DNA of 64,000 bases from Carnimonas nigrificans ATCC BAA-78 (GTDB lineage: Bacteria > Pseudomonadota > Gammaproteobacteria > Pseudomonadales > Halomonadaceae), in NCBI RefSeq assembly GCF_000526695.1, contig NZ_JAGO01000010.1, positions 248,001 to 312,000 of the forward strand, written 5' to 3'. How positions within the stretch are numbered: position 1 is the stretch's first letter; the number at the start of each line of letters is the position of its first letter. Shown one piece after another: positions 39,766-49,032 of this stretch. A program made the translations under genes and the position numbers. The notes under the pieces are model-generated. The model searched no databases and was not told the origin of the DNA. It was given only the letters and a program-made list of their open reading frames with translations.

Positions 39766-40610
39766 TATTCAAGCAATCCTTTTCAGCACTACCAGCGACT
39801 GATTCATCATCAGAATTTCATATAACTTATAGGCTGAATAATTATTCTCACCATTACACATAGGTAGATGAATTCTTTTTTTGGATTAACTGATTTATCG
39901 TGAGTATCAAAGCTGTATGAATAGTGCCATTTAGCATCATTAGAGTGAAACGGCTGTAGGCTACCCCCTCAGGAATATACTATTTGACCTTACATCTTTT
40001 GATAATTTTTCTAATAACGGTATGCAAGGACAGCTTGGACTGATGACCTTTTCTGCCTGGGCACAACCTTTCATCCAGAGAGATGTCTGTAGCCTTGCTA
40101 TGACTTTAGGAGGTGATGCGGATTGGTAATATTCCAGTCCGATAAAACAGATAAGTGAGCAGACCACTATAGCGCCACATTTCGCGTAACTCGGCGTTTT
40201 GACACCGCGATAGACGTACAGTCGTCGTACATCTTGTCTCACTTGTAGGCTTGAGACACAAAGCCCCACTCCGAACGGTCAATGGAGAAAACCGCTGCCT
40301 GTAGCGGCTTTGACCTACCACTATGAGCAAGGTGCATAGCTTTCCTAACCCTTAAGGGATGAAAGTCATTGGCCGTCGCTCTATAATACTTTGTGATTAG
40401 AAAAATCCATGGGGTGCATAGATTCCCATGCAGAAACGCGCCTACACCGAAAAATAAAGCACGTCAAGACCGGGACTGTCACCTCTCCCCACTCGATATC
40501 AGCCATGGGCAATGGCCAACCGATACCGGCAGGGGCTGACACCCTCGATAAAAATCCAAAAGAATCCATTCCAGTGATCCCGTAATGTGATCATCGAGAG
40601 GTAGCTATTC
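39766..40610. other. 845-bp region without a supported gene
   Basis: Short minus-strand frames exist (for example 39961-40269), but none has a ribosome-binding site or a recognisable domain. The left part is AT-rich like the symporter, and composition rises toward the dehydrogenase operon. It probably holds the promoters of both neighbours plus degraded DNA. Confidence 0.3.
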
Positions 40611-41168
40611 TTGAAAGACAAACACAAGACAGACGTTGGGCAGTGGATGCTCACTCGTCGCAGTGCCGTTACTGGCTTGCTAGGCTCCATGGCCTTGTTG
40701 ACCTTGCCACGGATGGGGTGGGCTAAAAACCTTCAGTCCGACTACACCCTGCCATCGAAGGCGTCTCGCTTTCTCAATGTTTCCGCTGCACTTACCGAGC
40801 GCAGTGATCTGGACCCTTTGATCGCCAATCGCACTTACAAGGCGATCACTGAACTCGACCCTAGTCAAACAGCGGCCATCGAAAAACTGCATGCACTGCT
40901 CACCGATGGAATGAGTGCGCGTGAGCTTTTCAATGCGGCAACCGATGCGGGTCTGAAAGATACCGTCGTGAATATCCAGACGGCCTGGTATACCGGCACG
41001 GTAGGCTCCGGCGAAGATTCTCGCTTGATCGCCTACAAGGACGCGCTGATGTACCGCACGGTAGAGGATGGCCTGGTTGTGCCTACCTATTGTGACTTTG
41101 GCCCGCTGTGGTGGTCAGGCACGCCTGTACCGCCGTCTCGGCTACCTGCCAATAACAGTGCATCGTAA
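40611..41168 (+). CDS. FAD-linked sugar/polyol dehydrogenase, small subunit
   Basis: This 185-residue subunit belongs to the FAD-SLDH/fructose dehydrogenase small-subunit family. A twin-arginine signal (LTRRSAVTGLLGSMALL ... GWA) exports the folded complex. The mature part shows LDPLIANRTYKAI, NIQTAWYTGTVGSGE and YKDALMYRTVEDGLVVPTYC, the family end motif. It acts as the Tat-bearing chaperone-like partner of the catalytic subunit. Translation probably starts at TTG 40611 (GAGAGGT upstream); an ATG at 40647 directly before the RR motif is an alternative. Confidence 0.85.
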   Translation: MKDKHKTDVGQWMLTRRSAVTGLLGSMALLTLPRMGWAKNLQSDYTLPSKASRFLNVSAALTERSDLDPLIANRTYKAITELDPSQTAAIEKLHALLTDGMSARELFNAATDAGLKDTVVNIQTAWYTGTVGSGEDSRLIAYKDALMYRTVEDGLVVPTYCDFGPLWWSGTPVPPSRLPANNSAS

Positions 41169-41184
41169 ATCGTTGGGAATAGAC

Positions 41185-42855
41185 ATGAGTGAAGTGAAAT
41201 TTGCATCCAACGGCGATGCACAGGCAGACGTTATTATTGTGGGTTCAGGTGTCGTTGGCGCATTGATCGCCAACCAGATGCGTGATGAAGGCCACTCCGT
41301 ACTGATCATCGAAGCCGGTTTGCGCATCAATCGTGCCCAGGCCGTTGAGAACTGGCGCAACATGCCGCTGCGCAACCGTGCGGGCGGTGACTTCCAGGGG
41401 CTTTATCCCCAGTCGGAATATGCTACCGCGCCGCTCTACTTTCCGGCGAACGACTATGTTGGACTGAGCGGCCCCAACGGTTCCAGTTTCAAACAGGGCT
41501 ATCTGCGTACCGTAGGGGGCACCACCTGGCACTGGGCGGCTTCCTGCTGGAGGCACCTGCCGGAAGATTTCCGCATGAAGTCGCTGTATGGCGTTGGTCG
41601 CGACTGGCCGATCTCCTACGAAGACCTGGAACCCTATTACTGCAAGGCGGAAGAGCAGATGGGGGTTGCCGGCCCCAATGATCCTGAGATGCAGTCTCCC
41701 AGCCAGCGCAGCCGCCCCTATCCGATGGACATGGTTCCCTGGGGTCATGGTGATCGCTACTTCGCTGAAGTGGTCAACGATCACGGCTTCAAATCCATTC
41801 CGATTCCGCAGGCGCGCAGTACCCGCCCATGGAATGGCCGCCCTGAGTGCTGCGGTAACAACAACTGCCAGCCGATCTGCCCGATTGGTGCCATGTACAA
41901 CGGAATTCATACCGTCGAAGCTGCTGAATCCAAAGGGGCGAAGGTACTTGCGGAATCCGTTGTCTACAAGATCGACACCGACAGCAATAACCGCATCACC
42001 GCTGTGCATTGGCTCGACACCGACGGCGCCAGCCACAAGGCGACAGGTCGTCAGTATGTGATCGCCTGTAACGGTATCGAAACGCCGCGCTTGCTGCTAT
42101 TGGCCGCCAACGAGCGCAATCCGCGCGGTATTGCCAACTCGTCCGATCAGGTAGGGCGCAACATGATGGACCACTCCGGCTTCCATTGTACCTTCCTGAC
42201 CAAAGAACCCATGTGGCTTGGCCGTGGCCCAGCGCAGAGCAGCTGTCTGGTAGGCCCGCGTAGTGGCGAGTTCCGCTCCGACTACTCAGCCTCCAAGTTC
42301 ATTTTGAACAATATCAACGAGGTGCCTGGCGCTGCGACCAAGGCGCTGCAACTGGGGCTGGCTGGACGCGAGCTGGAAGCTGAAATTCGTCGCCGCGCCA
42401 TTCATGGGGTGGATCTCTCCATCAGCCTTGAGCCGCTGCCGGATCCCAATAACCGCCTGACGCTAAGCGACACCCGCAAGGACAAGCATGGCCTGGCGTG
42501 CCCTGATATCCACTACGATGTGGGTGACTACGTTCGCAAAGGCTACGATGCAGCCAGCGAGCAGCTTCGCCAGATCGGTCAGCTATTCAATGCCGAAGAG
42601 TTCAACATCACCACCAGCCTGAATGCCAACAACCACATCATGGGCGGTTGCATCATGGGCAGTGATCCGTCGGATTCCGTCACCGATGGCGACTGCCGTG
42701 CGCACGATCATGACAACCTGTGGCTGCCGGGTGGCGCTGCCATGCCTTCGGCAAGCGTGGTGAATACTACCTTGAGCATGGCGGCACTGGCGCTGAAATC
42801 CGCAGATGCCATCTCCCAGGCATTGAGCCGTGACGCACAAGGAGCCACTGCATGA
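41185..42855 (+). CDS. FAD-dependent GMC sugar/polyol dehydrogenase, catalytic subunit
   Basis: The 556-residue GMC oxidoreductase oxidises a sugar or polyol (sorbitol, fructose, glucose and gluconate enzymes all share this architecture). The FAD site is DVIIVGSGVVGALIANQM. C222-X5-C228-X3-C232 (CCGNNNCQPIC) matches the [3Fe-4S] ligand spacing known from FAD glucose and fructose dehydrogenases. The catalytic end reads NNHIMGGCIMGSD and PGGAAMPSASVVNTTLSMAAL. It has no signal of its own and is carried out by the Tat-bearing small subunit. Its stop overlaps the cytochrome gene start. Confidence 0.9.
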   Translation: MSEVKFASNGDAQADVIIVGSGVVGALIANQMRDEGHSVLIIEAGLRINRAQAVENWRNMPLRNRAGGDFQGLYPQSEYATAPLYFPANDYVGLSGPNGSSFKQGYLRTVGGTTWHWAASCWRHLPEDFRMKSLYGVGRDWPISYEDLEPYYCKAEEQMGVAGPNDPEMQSPSQRSRPYPMDMVPWGHGDRYFAEVVNDHGFKSIPIPQARSTRPWNGRPECCGNNNCQPICPIGAMYNGIHTVEAAESKGAKVLAESVVYKIDTDSNNRITAVHWLDTDGASHKATGRQYVIACNGIETPRLLLLAANERNPRGIANSSDQVGRNMMDHSGFHCTFLTKEPMWLGRGPAQSSCLVGPRSGEFRSDYSASKFILNNINEVPGAATKALQLGLAGRELEAEIRRRAIHGVDLSISLEPLPDPNNRLTLSDTRKDKHGLACPDIHYDVGDYVRKGYDAASEQLRQIGQLFNAEEFNITTSLNANNHIMGGCIMGSDPSDSVTDGDCRAHDHDNLWLPGGAAMPSASVVNTTLSMAALALKSADAISQALSRDAQGATA

Positions 42856-44453
42856 AACCATTACTTTCCCGTGGCTTCGGCATGAAGGTCATGACCTCGC
42901 TGGCTCTCTCGGTCTGCATGGGGTCGGGCGCTGTCTGGGCGGCTGATGCGTCCAGCGATACAAGTGCCGACAACAGCGCCGAGGCGAGTGATCAGAACCA
43001 TGTAACTCCTCATGTGGGCACCACGATCCACGCCCCCCGCCACGGCCCGGCTGCTGCGCCCGGTATCAACGTTGATATCTCCAGCTTCCCGCAAAGTGAG
43101 CAGCAGGAGATCAACCAGGGACATGCCCTGGCGGTAGCGGGCGACTGCGCGGCGTGTCACTCACTGCCTCACAGCAGTGACGACCAGATGTTTGCCGGTG
43201 GATATGCCATTTCATCCCCGCTGGGCACCATTTTCTCAAGCAACATCACCCCTTCCAAGCAGTATGGTATCGGTAACTATACGGAAGAAGAGTTTAGCCG
43301 CGCGGTGCGTGACGGCGTCCGTCGTGATGGCGCCAACCTCTATCCGGCAATGCCCTATACCTCTTATGCGGGCATCACGGATGAAGACATGCACCATCTG
43401 TATGTGTACTTCATGCGAGGGGTGAAGCCTGTCGAGAAACCTTCACCGGAGACGCAGCTTCCCTTCCCCTTCAGCATCCGCGCCTCCATGAAAGCGTGGA
43501 ACATGCTCTATCTGGATCAGAAACCGTTCGAAAACGATCCCGATCAGAGCGAAGAGTGGAACCGCGGTGCCTATCTGGTAGGGCCGCTGGAGCACTGTAG
43601 TGCCTGCCATACGCCGCGTAACGTGATGATGGCTGAAAAGGTAGGCGATCACTACCTTGCGGGTGGCAGCGTCGGTTCCTGGTATGCGCCGAACATTACC
43701 TCTGATGAAGTCAGCGGTATTGGCAGCTGGTCGAATGATCAGATCGTTCAGTACCTGAAGACAGGGCATGTGCCCGGCAAGGCGCAGGCAGGAGGCGGTA
43801 TGGCGGAAGCTGTCGAGCACAGCCTGCAATATCTGCCCGATTCCGACCTTCAGGCGATTGCGGTGTATCTCAAGTCCACGCATCCGATTCGTACCAGCGA
43901 CGAAGAGAAAGCGCGTTTCGATTATGAGCGTTCACAGACTGAAGGTCTTGAAGATGAGCTGAGAGGCAAGCACCCCCAGAATTCCAATCACACCATGGAT
44001 TCCGGTGCGGCCCTGTACAGCGGATATTGCGCAAGCTGTCACCAGCCCGACGGCTCAGGCAGCAAGAATCAAGCCTACCCTTCACTCTTCAACAACTCGG
44101 TGACTGGCGCGGACAACGCCAATAACCTGGTTTCCGTGATACTGGAAGGGGTTGATCGCAACGCAGATGGCCATCATGTGCTGATGCCAGCCTTCGGTCA
44201 GAACTCCTACGTTGACGAGCTGAATGATACGCAAATCGCCAGTATCGCCAACTATGTGACCAAAACGTTCGGTAATCCGGATGTTCAGGTCACACCGGAG
44301 CAGGTAGCGCAACTGCGTGCCGGCGGCCCCAAACCGCTGATGGCCCAGATGCAGCCCTACATGCTGCCGCTGATGATTATTGGCGCGATCGTGGTGGTAC
44401 TGCTGATCGTTCTAGTGGTCGTCAAAGTCAAACGCAGGAAAAAGAGAGCCTGA
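42852..44453 (+). CDS. triheme cytochrome c subunit of the dehydrogenase
   Basis: The 533-residue protein has a Sec signal (residues 1-31) and three CxxCH haem sites: CAACH near 99, CSACH near 249 and CASCH near 393. A single C-terminal anchor (LPLMIIGAIVVVLLIVLVVV) and a basic tail KVKRRKKRA follow. It passes electrons from the [3Fe-4S] catalytic subunit to ubiquinone at the periplasmic membrane face. A low-complexity Asp/Ser/Ala linker follows the signal. The start overlaps the previous stop (ATGA). Two terminators follow the gene. Confidence 0.92.
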   Translation: MKPLLSRGFGMKVMTSLALSVCMGSGAVWAADASSDTSADNSAEASDQNHVTPHVGTTIHAPRHGPAAAPGINVDISSFPQSEQQEINQGHALAVAGDCAACHSLPHSSDDQMFAGGYAISSPLGTIFSSNITPSKQYGIGNYTEEEFSRAVRDGVRRDGANLYPAMPYTSYAGITDEDMHHLYVYFMRGVKPVEKPSPETQLPFPFSIRASMKAWNMLYLDQKPFENDPDQSEEWNRGAYLVGPLEHCSACHTPRNVMMAEKVGDHYLAGGSVGSWYAPNITSDEVSGIGSWSNDQIVQYLKTGHVPGKAQAGGGMAEAVEHSLQYLPDSDLQAIAVYLKSTHPIRTSDEEKARFDYERSQTEGLEDELRGKHPQNSNHTMDSGAALYSGYCASCHQPDGSGSKNQAYPSLFNNSVTGADNANNLVSVILEGVDRNADGHHVLMPAFGQNSYVDELNDTQIASIANYVTKTFGNPDVQVTPEQVAQLRAGGPKPLMAQMQPYMLPLMIIGAIVVVLLIVLVVVKVKRRKKRA

Positions 44454-44468
44454 TGATCGTTTGATCAA

Positions 44469-44544
44469 AACCGTTTTGGGTGAGAAGCAGTAGCGCCAAA
44501 ACGGTTCAGGTAATTGATAAAGCCTTGGCAATCGCCAAGGCTTT
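44469..44544 (+). terminator. tandem terminators after the dehydrogenase operon
   Basis: The first stem is AACCGTTTTGG / CCAAAACGGTT (44469-44506). The second is AAAGCCTTGGC / GCCAAGGCTTT (44519-44544) with a four-base loop and a T-rich 3' side. Tandem stems suggest a need for strong insulation of a highly expressed operon. Confidence 0.8.
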
Positions 44545-44797
44545 GTTGTTATTGGGAAAGCCTCACGGTCAGTACATCTACCGCTTCGTTCTACCCCTAT
44601 TTTTACCACGCGATACCGGCAAATGTCCTGTCAGACGGGCACAGAAGTGAGCCTCTACGGGGAACAAAAGCTGACTCATAAAGGCCCAGCGTTGCAGTAT
44701 TCATTCTCGCCCGGCAAGACAATGACTCTCCCGCTCTTGCCTTCAAGTCCCCAATCTGACCTTCCTGCTATCTACCTTCCGACCATTAATGCTCGGA
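44545..44797. other. intergenic region between the dehydrogenase operon and the DctA-like gene
   Basis: The two genes converge across this stretch. Apart from the tandem terminators upstream of it I see nothing specific; ORFs here are short and unsupported. Confidence 0.25.
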
Positions 44798-46093
44798 TTA
44801 CTCATGCGCTTTCATATCAACGTGATAAGGCATCTCGCCATCCAGTACACGCTGTGCTCTGGCGCGATCAAAGTCGCCTTCCCATTTGCCTATCGCTATC
44901 GTGGCGACGCAGTTGCCCAGCACGTTGGTCAAGGCGCGAGCGATGCCCACAAACCAGTCGATGGGAAGAATAACTGCGAGCGCGGCCACCGGTAAGGAAG
45001 GAATTGCTGACAGCGTAGCGGCCAGAATAACGATGGCGGACCCCGGTACACCATGGGCGCCTTTGGAGGTCACCATGGCGACGGCGATAATCAGCACCAG
45101 ATCGACCGTACTTAGTGCCGTGCCGGTGAACTGAGCAATAAAAACCACAGCCATCGTAATGTAGATGGAAAAGCCATCCAGATTGAACGAATAGCCGGTG
45201 GGAATTACCAGCCCTACCGTAGAGCGCCCTACTCCTAGCCACTCCAGCTTGCTCATAAGCTGCGGCAGCACTACATCGGAGGCCGTGGTGCCGAACACAA
45301 TCCCCAGTTCGGCGCGCAAATAGACCACCAGCTTTTTAAGGCTCACGCCGCAGAAGCCTGAAATTGCCCCCAGCACGACCACGATAAAGATCAGACACGT
45401 TGCAAAATAGAGCGCCAGGAAGCCGACGAGATGGCTGAGTGAGTCCAGCCCGTAGTTGCCCACCATATACGCGACAGAGCCGAATACCCCCACAGGAGCC
45501 GCGCGCACCAGGATGCCCATCATGCGGAACATCACGGTGCTCAGCCGATCAATCAAATCCACGATAGGCCGCCCTTTTTCGCCACTCAGCGTCAATGCCA
45601 CGCCGAACAGCACCGAAAGGATCAGCACTTGCAGCACATCGCCGTCAGCAAAGGCGCCGATGAAGGTATTGGGAATAAGCCCGGTAAGAAAATCGACTAG
45701 GCTATTCATATGAGCGCCGTGGGTAGCGGCCTCCAGCGCACTCTCACCTTCATCGAGCTGAATATGAGTATGCGAGCCAATCCCCGTGAGCAGCGAAACC
45801 ACCAGCCCCAGTATCAGCGCGAAGATAGTCACCACTTCGAAATAGATAATGGTTTTGCCAACCAAACGCCCCACATGCCGCAGGTTGGAGTTGGAGGTAA
45901 TGCCATGCACCACAATAAGAAAGACCAGCGGCGCAATCACCATCTTGATCAGCTTGATAAAGCTGTCGCCCAGCGGTTTGAAGGTAGCGGCTGTTTCAGG
46001 GAGTAGCCATCCCAATAGCGCACCTGCTATCAGCGCAATCACCACTTGCCAAAAAATAGAGCGTCCGAAGCGCCGACCTACCGCTGTACCCAT
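44798..46093 (-). CDS. dicarboxylate/amino acid:cation symporter (DctA-like)
   Basis: The 431-residue carrier belongs to the DAACS family, with eight helices and two hairpins. LGDSFIKLIKMVIAPLVF lies at the start, PTGYSFNLDGFSIYITMA in helix 7, and SKGAHGVPGSA with ATLSAIPSLPVAALAVI in hairpin 2. It imports C4-dicarboxylates or a related acid with protons or Na+. Hairpin 1 reads FGTTASDVVLPQLM where DctA has GTSSSESALP. Helix 8 reads PIDWFVGIARALTN where DctA has GIDRFMSEARALTN. These changes fall in the substrate site, so specificity may differ from DctA. Confidence 0.85.
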   Translation of the reverse strand: MGTAVGRRFGRSIFWQVVIALIAGALLGWLLPETAATFKPLGDSFIKLIKMVIAPLVFLIVVHGITSNSNLRHVGRLVGKTIIYFEVVTIFALILGLVVSLLTGIGSHTHIQLDEGESALEAATHGAHMNSLVDFLTGLIPNTFIGAFADGDVLQVLILSVLFGVALTLSGEKGRPIVDLIDRLSTVMFRMMGILVRAAPVGVFGSVAYMVGNYGLDSLSHLVGFLALYFATCLIFIVVVLGAISGFCGVSLKKLVVYLRAELGIVFGTTASDVVLPQLMSKLEWLGVGRSTVGLVIPTGYSFNLDGFSIYITMAVVFIAQFTGTALSTVDLVLIIAVAMVTSKGAHGVPGSAIVILAATLSAIPSLPVAALAVILPIDWFVGIARALTNVLGNCVATIAIGKWEGDFDRARAQRVLDGEMPYHVDMKAHE

Positions 46094-46597
46094 TGCTATC
46101 TTCTCCCCATTGAACCCGATATTGCCCCAGTCTCAGTCATCTATTGGCGAATCATGACCGCTCAATGGATACCAGATAGCCTAAGTATGCAAAATACAGG
46201 CCATGCGCCTCTTGCCGACACGGATACATGTCAGGAAGCCGTACACCCAGCAAGGGCATGGATAGCGCAACGTGAACATCAGGCCATCAGGGAAGAATAA
46301 AGGGAGAAATAGCGATAGAGGCCCTTCGCTTATCAGGAAGGAGTAGGATAACCAGCGTGGCGTTGAGAAAAGCAAAGCGCCCCGTCTGGGAGAGTGTGCC
46401 CATAGCAGCCAGACATTCGCACCAAAACGGTGCAGATACTCAGCATGAATTACAGAATCTGATGCACGGCTTCACTTCCCGCCAAATCGGCGGCTATTTG
46501 AAAACAGGCCGCGCCGTAGGAAGAGTTCATGCGACCCGGCCTACGGGGCAGGCCAATCCAGGAAACGCAGGCTTAGCCTTGATGCAAGGCGCTGCTT
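46094..46597. other. 504-bp intergenic region with a small inverted repeat
   Basis: No gene is supported. CCGTAGG (46514-46520) and CCTACGG (46540-46546) form a modest stem downstream of the sugar kinase gene. No clear terminator T-run follows it. Confidence 0.3.
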
Positions 46598-47641
46598 TTA
46601 ACTCTCCAATACCTGTTCATCAAAGGCAGAAGGAAGCCTGCCTTCTATATATAGCTGCGCAAGGGTGGCAGCGCCCTGGCTGGCGCTATGGAGAGGCACT
46701 TGCACTTCAAGCCCTGCCTGCTGGAGCCGCGCAACAAGCTGACCACGCAGCCACGAGCCTTCACTGAGCAAGCCACCGCTCAAGGTGACGCTGCGCGATA
46801 GCCCTTCGGTGGCCTGACGGGCGGTTTCAAACAGGTGATCGACGGCAGCGTGACATAGCGTGGTAGCGTTCTGATCACCGCTGGCCGCCAGTTCAATCAC
46901 ATTACGAGCGAAGGAGGCCAAGAGCGCGGAAGGCGCATCGGCGCTGTGGACATTGCTGATATAGTCGTCGAGCGATCTGAAGTGCGACAGGAAAGCGCGC
47001 TCCAGTGCGCTGGCGCTCGGTGCTCGCTGGGTGATACCGGCGATGGCACGCCACACCGCTTCCCGCCCCAGCCACGCCCCCGAGCCAAGATCACCGGCGA
47101 GAAACCCTAGCCCATCCACCCGCCGCCATACCTGAGCACCATTACTCGCCACAGCGATACTGCCGGTGCCAACAGTCAGCAAGGCCCCCGCTCCTACGCC
47201 CACGGCCCCCACATAGGAAGCCACGCTGTCGGTGGTAACGATAGTGCGAGCGTTGGGAAAGACGCTTTGCAGCCCCTCCTTCAATACGCTAACACGCTGC
47301 GGATGATACTCAGCCCCCGCCATCCCAACGCCGATCAACGCAACCACGGCCTCTTCTCCCGCGAGCTGGCGCACATAGTCGTACAGCGACTGGGCAGCTT
47401 CCGGCGGAAACAGCGAGAATGCGTTGCCTTCCGTGTCAAAGCGAAATTCCTGCGACGACAATGGGCGCCGAGAGCAGCCATCAAGCGCAACCGCGCGCAA
47501 GCCACTCCCGCCAATATCAATCCCCAGCACCACCTTCTCTGAGGAGGGCGCAGCGATCGCTTCACTGGAGTGTCGAGCCAGTTGATCGGCCCGTGAAGTG
47601 CATGAAGGGTGTTCAGAGGAAGGGAACGAAGAAGAGGTCAT
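46598..47641 (-). CDS. BadF/N-acetylglucosamine-kinase family ATPase
   Basis: The 347-residue protein has the sugar-kinase/actin ATP fold: VLGIDIGGSGLRAVALDG (phosphate 1), TDSVASYVGAVG and GALLTVGTGSIAVA (phosphate 2). DGLGFLAGDLGSGAWLGREA and SVTLSGGLLSEGSWLRGQL (adenosine) follow. This matches eukaryotic-type GlcNAc/glucosamine kinases in bacteria. The first 35 residues are Ser-rich and unusual. It likely phosphorylates an amino sugar from peptidoglycan or chitin recycling, but the substrate is inferred only from family. Confidence 0.8.
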   Translation of the reverse strand: MTSSSFPSSEHPSCTSRADQLARHSSEAIAAPSSEKVVLGIDIGGSGLRAVALDGCSRRPLSSQEFRFDTEGNAFSLFPPEAAQSLYDYVRQLAGEEAVVALIGVGMAGAEYHPQRVSVLKEGLQSVFPNARTIVTTDSVASYVGAVGVGAGALLTVGTGSIAVASNGAQVWRRVDGLGFLAGDLGSGAWLGREAVWRAIAGITQRAPSASALERAFLSHFRSLDDYISNVHSADAPSALLASFARNVIELAASGDQNATTLCHAAVDHLFETARQATEGLSRSVTLSGGLLSEGSWLRGQLVARLQQAGLEVQVPLHSASQGAATLAQLYIEGRLPSAFDEQVLES

Positions 47642-47761
47642 GAACCGTCCGTTATTGCTGATTCAGAAAGGCATCACTATCCCATAAAGGAACGTCTGAA
47701 AGTGTCAAAAATGGCCACCCGCAGGTGACCATTTGAATAGGTGCCCGTCGTGGCGCTACCT

Positions 47762-48778
47762 TCAATCGGCACTAACCACCGACACCGGCACCTGCCATAC
47801 GCGCATGCCCGAGGTGGTATAGGCCCAGTGTTCGCCGTTTGAACCCTTGCACAGCGCTACATTGGAGGTCGCTGGCTCTGAGGGGATCAGCACCTTGCCC
47901 AACAGCTCAGCGTCAGGTGAGTAGATGTGCAGCCCTTCCTTGCTACTGCTCCACACATTGCCCTTGGTATCCACATCAATGCCATCAGGGCCGCCGGGGG
48001 ATACGCTCACGAATTCGCGCTCATGAGTCAGCGCATGGTTACGCACGTCATACGCCATGATGCGATGGTGCTCCTCGGAGGAATCCGCCACATACAGCAC
48101 CTTGCCATCCGGGGAGAAGGCCAGCCCGTTTGGCTTCGCTACTTCTTTGGTGGTGAGCTGGGCAATATCCCCCGAGGCGGGATCAAAGCGATAGACGTGC
48201 TCCGCAAGCTCCTGCTCGCCGCCGGGATAGCTTTCGTCCTGGCTTTTCAGCCCATAATCAGGATCGGTAAACCAGATCGCGCCGTCACTGGCGACCACCA
48301 CATCATTGGGACTGTTAAACCGCTTGCCCTGATAGCGATCTACCAGCATTTCCCATTCGCCATCCGCATTGCGGCGCTCGATACCGCGCTTACCGTGGGA
48401 GGCGGCAATCACTCGCCCTTCGCCATCAACTGCATGACCATTCTGGAAGTCGGACGGTGAGCGCTCGACCTTCAAGCCGCCCTCTTCACTCCAGCTCATC
48501 AAACGGTTGCGAGGAATTTCACTGAACATCACCGAGCCATCGGGCAAACAGACGGGGCCTTCCGACCATACCGACTGTTTGGCGATCACGCGGGCTTTCC
48601 GGGATTGATCCACCAGCTGATTAAAGGCGGCACTGGAGCCTTTGAACTCCACTTGAGGTGTCTCCTCCGCCGCAACACCATGGCTCAGGGTCGAGAGCGC
48701 CAAAGGGAGCGTGCAGAGTGCGAGCACCCGCGATGTCGTAGCGCGAGAAAAAGGACGAGAAAAGAGATTGAAACTCAC
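47762..48778 (-). CDS. exported SMP-30/gluconolactonase-like protein
   Basis: This six-bladed beta-propeller hydrolyses sugar lactones. The 338-residue protein has a signal peptide ending SHGVAAEE and the family motifs WSEGPVCLPDGSVMFSEIP, FNSPNDVVVASDGAIWFTDP, KPNGLAFSPDGKVLYVAD and GPDGIDVDTKGNVW. It would open lactones made by periplasmic sugar oxidation, for which the dehydrogenase at 40.6-44.5 kb is a candidate source. The likely start is GTG at 48778, five bases after GAGGAGG. Confidence 0.85.
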   Translation of the reverse strand: MSFNLFSRPFSRATTSRVLALCTLPLALSTLSHGVAAEETPQVEFKGSSAAFNQLVDQSRKARVIAKQSVWSEGPVCLPDGSVMFSEIPRNRLMSWSEEGGLKVERSPSDFQNGHAVDGEGRVIAASHGKRGIERRNADGEWEMLVDRYQGKRFNSPNDVVVASDGAIWFTDPDYGLKSQDESYPGGEQELAEHVYRFDPASGDIAQLTTKEVAKPNGLAFSPDGKVLYVADSSEEHHRIMAYDVRNHALTHEREFVSVSPGGPDGIDVDTKGNVWSSSKEGLHIYSPDAELLGKVLIPSEPATSNVALCKGSNGEHWAYTTSGMRVWQVPVSVVSAD

Positions 48779-49032
48779 ATGAACCTCCTCAACAGAGAGC
48801 AACGGATTAGCGATGCCGCCAGTAGCGGCTTGCGCCGGCGGCCTGTTCTACAGTAACCCGTAAACATAGCGCACGAGCTGGCGCATGACCTGAACAAAGT
48901 CTTTCAGGTTTATACATTCTTCACATTTATCACGCACCACCAGATATCGAAGGCAGTGAAGCCGCGCGCTTTTCGCTACATAAATGCGGCAAAAGCGCTC
49001 CAGCTCTCGTCTCATGCCGATAGTGCCCGTCT

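Noticed and set aside
39961-40330. Two overlapping minus-strand ORFs of 102 and 74 codons
   Set aside because: No ribosome-binding site, no recognisable domain and mutually exclusive frames; treated as non-coding.
43443-43883. 146-codon minus-strand ORF opposite the cytochrome gene
   Set aside because: Antisense frame of a triheme cytochrome with clear haem motifs; no independent support.
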